From Atlantibacter sp032075065 (GTDB lineage: Bacteria; Pseudomonadota; Gammaproteobacteria; Enterobacterales; Enterobacteriaceae), in NCBI RefSeq assembly GCF_032075065.1, contig NZ_DAMAZC010000021.1:1-34707 (forward strand): 34,707 nucleotides of DNA, given 5' to 3'. Below the pieces are notes generated by a model that was given only the letters and a program-made list of their open reading frames with translations, was not told the DNA's origin and did not search any database. Positions within the stretch are counted from its first letter, which is position 1; each line of letters opens with the position of its first letter. Made by a program: the position numbers and the translations under genes. Of this stretch, positions 32,719 through 34,707 are shown piece by piece.

Positions 32719-32778
32719 CCTGGATGCAATCGGAAATTATTGAATTTCTCGAGACAAAAAACGGTGATGCCGTTCGCG

Positions 32779-33615
32779 TTACTGAAGCTGGCGATCGCGG
32801 CCCTGGCGAATATCGCGCGGAGAGAAATAAAATTCGCGCTTAAACAGCGTAGAAAAGTGGTTACTATCGCCGAAACCGCACTGATAGGCGATATCCGTGA
32901 CGCTTTCCTCGCTGTGGCGCAGCAGGTGACGGGCACGCATCAAACGCAGCCGGTTCAGATAACGCTGAGGCGTTAAACCGGTTTGCTGCTTGAGCTGGCG
33001 ATGCAGAGTACGCAGCGATAAATCAAACTGTTCGGCCAACGTCTCCCAGCAGACTTCGCTCGCAAAATGCTCCTCCAGCCAGCCGATCATCATATTTAAC
33101 CGGTTATCTGCGCCAGTAGACGGGTCGGCCAGATTGCCTTTGCGGATCTGGATCAGCAACTGCATAAACAGGATTTCACGCTGGGCCAGGCTGTGGGTGT
33201 CGCTGGCGTTTCCTAATACCTCCAGATCGGCCAGTAAATTTTTCACCTGCGCCAGCACCTGCGACGGCACGCGCCAGTGCGACGGGTAAATGCCGTCCTG
33301 CTCCTGGGGCAGCAGTTTATCAAGCCCGGCGAGGAAGCTGAACGCGTCGGGCGCGCGATACAGGACATTGGTCAGGCACAGATTCTCGGTATGTTCGAAC
33401 AGATGCCTGTCGTGATCCCGCACAAAGCACACCGAGCCGCCGCTCAGGGTATAGGGCTGGCCGTTAAAAATGTGTGCCCCGGTGCCGTGCTCGACAATAA
33501 CGATTTCATAAAAATCATGGTGATGCTCCGGGAAAGCCGACTGCGGCAAACGAGGCTCAATCGCCACGGTCGCGGCGCTACACGGGAAAAAATCGCTGCA
33601 TGTTAAGACGGTCAT
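32779..33615 (-). CDS. rhaS: L-rhamnose transcriptional activator RhaS
   Basis: A 278-aa AraC-family activator, the same length as E. coli RhaS, which with rhamnose and CRP turns on rhaBAD and rhaT. The sensor domain contains AFPEHHHDFYEIVIVEHGTG; the DNA-binding domain contains LSLRTLHRQLKQQTGLTPQRY and VTDIAYQCGFGDSNHFSTLF. The ATG at 33615 follows a textbook GGGAGGTG; in-frame sequence to 33672 is upstream leader. It is transcribed divergently from rhaB. By the sites described here it should also control the isomerase gene at 29128. Confidence 0.97.
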   Translation of the reverse strand: MTVLTCSDFFPCSAATVAIEPRLPQSAFPEHHHDFYEIVIVEHGTGAHIFNGQPYTLSGGSVCFVRDHDRHLFEHTENLCLTNVLYRAPDAFSFLAGLDKLLPQEQDGIYPSHWRVPSQVLAQVKNLLADLEVLGNASDTHSLAQREILFMQLLIQIRKGNLADPSTGADNRLNMMIGWLEEHFASEVCWETLAEQFDLSLRTLHRQLKQQTGLTPQRYLNRLRLMRARHLLRHSEESVTDIAYQCGFGDSNHFSTLFKREFYFSPRDIRQGRDRQLQ

Positions 33616-33777
33616 TTTCACCTCCCACCAATGAAATTTCGCTTGATAGTAGATAACCGCCCCCCGCCGCACCTTAACTTTTCGACGCTAAACAGCGCAA
33701 ATTGTGTTCGTTTTTTAAGAATCCACGGGAAAGATCGGGAATTGCGGCAAGGCTCACAACCCGCCGGAAATGCAAAC

Positions 33778-33872
33778 TGTGAGTTCACTCACGTTCACCT
33801 TTGACTTCTTGCCAGCGCGGGTTTGACGTTGTCAGTGGCGAGAAGGTGACGCGCCAGGCTTCTTTTTAGACT
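33778..33872 (+). promoter_or_regulatory. rhaBAD promoter: CRP site, RhaS half-sites and -10
   Basis: CRP site TGTGA-N6-TCACG (33778-33793), TTGCC at 33809, second half-site gtcagtggcgagaaggt (33831-33847) and -10 TAGACT (33867-33872), closely following the E. coli rhaBAD promoter, whose second half-site reads GTCAGTAACGAGAAGGT. The divergent rhaS promoter shares this 289-bp gap; I could not place its RhaR half-sites. Confidence 0.85.
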
Positions 33873-33904
33873 GATGGGCAATGATTCAGATAAGGATTCC
33901 CATC

Positions 33905-34707
33905 ATGTCTATTCGACATAGCGTTGCGGTTGATCTGGGTGCCTCAAGCGGCCGCGTGATGCTGGCGCGCTTTGATACCGCCAGCCGCGATCTGCAATTA
34001 AAAGAGATCCACCGCTTCACCAACGCGCTGATCCGCGACGGGCAGTTTGACTGCTGGGACGTGGACGCGCTGGAAAGCGAAATTCGGTTCGGCCTGCAAA
34101 AAGCCTGCGAACAGGGCGTCGCCATCGACAGTATTGGTATTGATACCTGGGGCGTAGATATAGTGCTGCTGGATGCGCAGGGCCAGCGCGTCGGCCCGGC
34201 GGTAGCCTATCGCGACAGTCGCACCGACGGCATCATGCAGCAGGCGTGCGAAACCCTGGGCCGTGAAGAGATTTATCGCCGCACCGGCATTCAGTTTTTG
34301 CCCTTCAATACCCTGTACCAGCTGCGCGCGCTGACCCAGCATCAGCCGGAGCGGGTAAACAGCGTGGCGCATGCCCTGCTGATGCCCGATTACCTGTGCT
34401 ATCGCCTGACCGGGGTGATGAACTGGGAGTACACCAACGCCACCACCACCCAACTGGTCAATATCAATACTGATAGCTGGGACGAAACGCTGCTGGAATG
34501 GGCGGGCGTACCGGCACGCTGGTTCGGCAAACCGAGCCATCCAGGCAGCGTGGTCGGCCATTGGGTATGCGCCCAGGGCAATCGTATCCCGGTAGTGTCC
34601 GTTGCCACCCACGACACCGCCAGCGCCGTGATCGCCGCGCCGCTGGAAGGCAAAGACGCCGCGTATCTCTCTTCCGGCACCTGGTCGCTGATGGGCTTTG
34701 AGAGCAA
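33905..34707 (+). CDS. rhaB: Rhamnulokinase, N-terminal part
   Basis: The frame is open from the ATG at 33905 to the window end, 267 of about 489 expected residues. It is a FGGY-family kinase that phosphorylates L-rhamnulose to L-rhamnulose 1-phosphate. Motifs: VAVDLGASSGRVMLAR at the start (phosphate-binding), SIGIDTWGVDIVLLD, RDSRTDG, PFNTLYQLRAL, LMPDYLCYRLTG, NATTTQLVNI and SVATHDTASAV, all as in E. coli RhaB. AAGGA lies about nine bases before the start. First gene of rhaBAD; rhaA and rhaD should follow outside the window. Confidence 0.97.
   Translation, partial: MSIRHSVAVDLGASSGRVMLARFDTASRDLQLKEIHRFTNALIRDGQFDCWDVDALESEIRFGLQKACEQGVAIDSIGIDTWGVDIVLLDAQGQRVGPAVAYRDSRTDGIMQQACETLGREEIYRRTGIQFLPFNTLYQLRALTQHQPERVNSVAHALLMPDYLCYRLTGVMNWEYTNATTTQLVNINTDSWDETLLEWAGVPARWFGKPSHPGSVVGHWVCAQGNRIPVVSVATHDTASAVIAAPLEGKDAAYLSSGTWSLMGFES

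Noticed and set aside
32643..32936. N-terminal extension of RhaR into rhaS
   Set aside because: It would overlap the rhaS 3' end by ~160 bases, and its sequence is the shadow of the RhaS helix-turn-helix region.
1..34707. CRISPR arrays, insertion sequences, prophage or integrase genes, tRNA or rRNA genes
   Set aside because: I saw no regularly spaced direct repeats, transposase or integrase motifs, or RNA gene sequences. The window is core chromosome with small lineage-specific inserts.

Overview
The window is chromosomal DNA from a member of the Enterobacteriaceae, of the Enterobacter/Klebsiella/Kosakonia/Citrobacter type. Almost every gene is a close, full-length relative of an E. coli K-12 gene, often of identical length (XylG 513 aa, XylH 393, XylR 392, Bax 274, SelA 463, SelB 614, YibF 202, YibH 378, MtlD 382, YibL 120, LldP 551, SodA 206, RhaT 344, RhaS 278). 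The gene content is not that of E. coli itself: the yia block, aldB, the rhsA element, yibT and kdgT are missing at their usual places, and other genes sit there instead. I cannot name the species.

Layout. 1-4336: xylose transport and control (end of xylF, xylG, xylH, xylR). 4389-8953: bax, malS (periplasmic alpha-amylase) and avtA. 8958-15800: ysaA, an unassigned ROK sugar kinase, yiaY, then selB/selA and yibF. 15899-17373: yibH-yibI membrane/export pair. 17374-22204: the mannitol operon mtlA-mtlD-mtlR behind a long CRP-rich control region, then yibL. 22259-26742: a small secreted protein of unknown function and the L-lactate operon lldP-lldR-lldD with two LldR operators. 26781-27331: a chromosomal ccdAB-type toxin-antitoxin pair. 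27462-28841: yiiM and sodA. 29128-34707: an AraA-like sugar isomerase, rhaT, rhaR, rhaS and the start of rhaB.

Two things stand out. First, the isomerase gene at 29128-30549, which E. coli K-12 lacks between sodA and rhaT, is preceded by a promoter with the same architecture as the rhaT and rhaB promoters in this window: a CRP site, then TTGCC and GAAGGT boxes of the RhaS half-sites, then the -10 hexamer, at almost identical spacing. It therefore looks like an extra enzyme in the L-rhamnose regulon, with arabinose-isomerase-type metal ligands and unknown substrate. Second, lldD and yiiM are far apart in E. coli, on opposite sides of oriC. Here they are neighbours, and the yiiM-sodA-rha segment is reversed, which is what a single inversion spanning the origin would give. 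The ccdAB pair lies in the junction.

How the genes work together: most of the window is CRP-controlled use of alternative carbon sources (xylose, maltodextrins, mannitol, lactate, rhamnose), each with its local regulator (XylR, MtlR, LldR, RhaS/RhaR). It is interspersed with housekeeping genes for selenocysteine insertion (SelA, SelB), superoxide defence (SodA) and amino-acid transamination (AvtA). There are no tRNA or rRNA genes, insertion sequences or CRISPR arrays.
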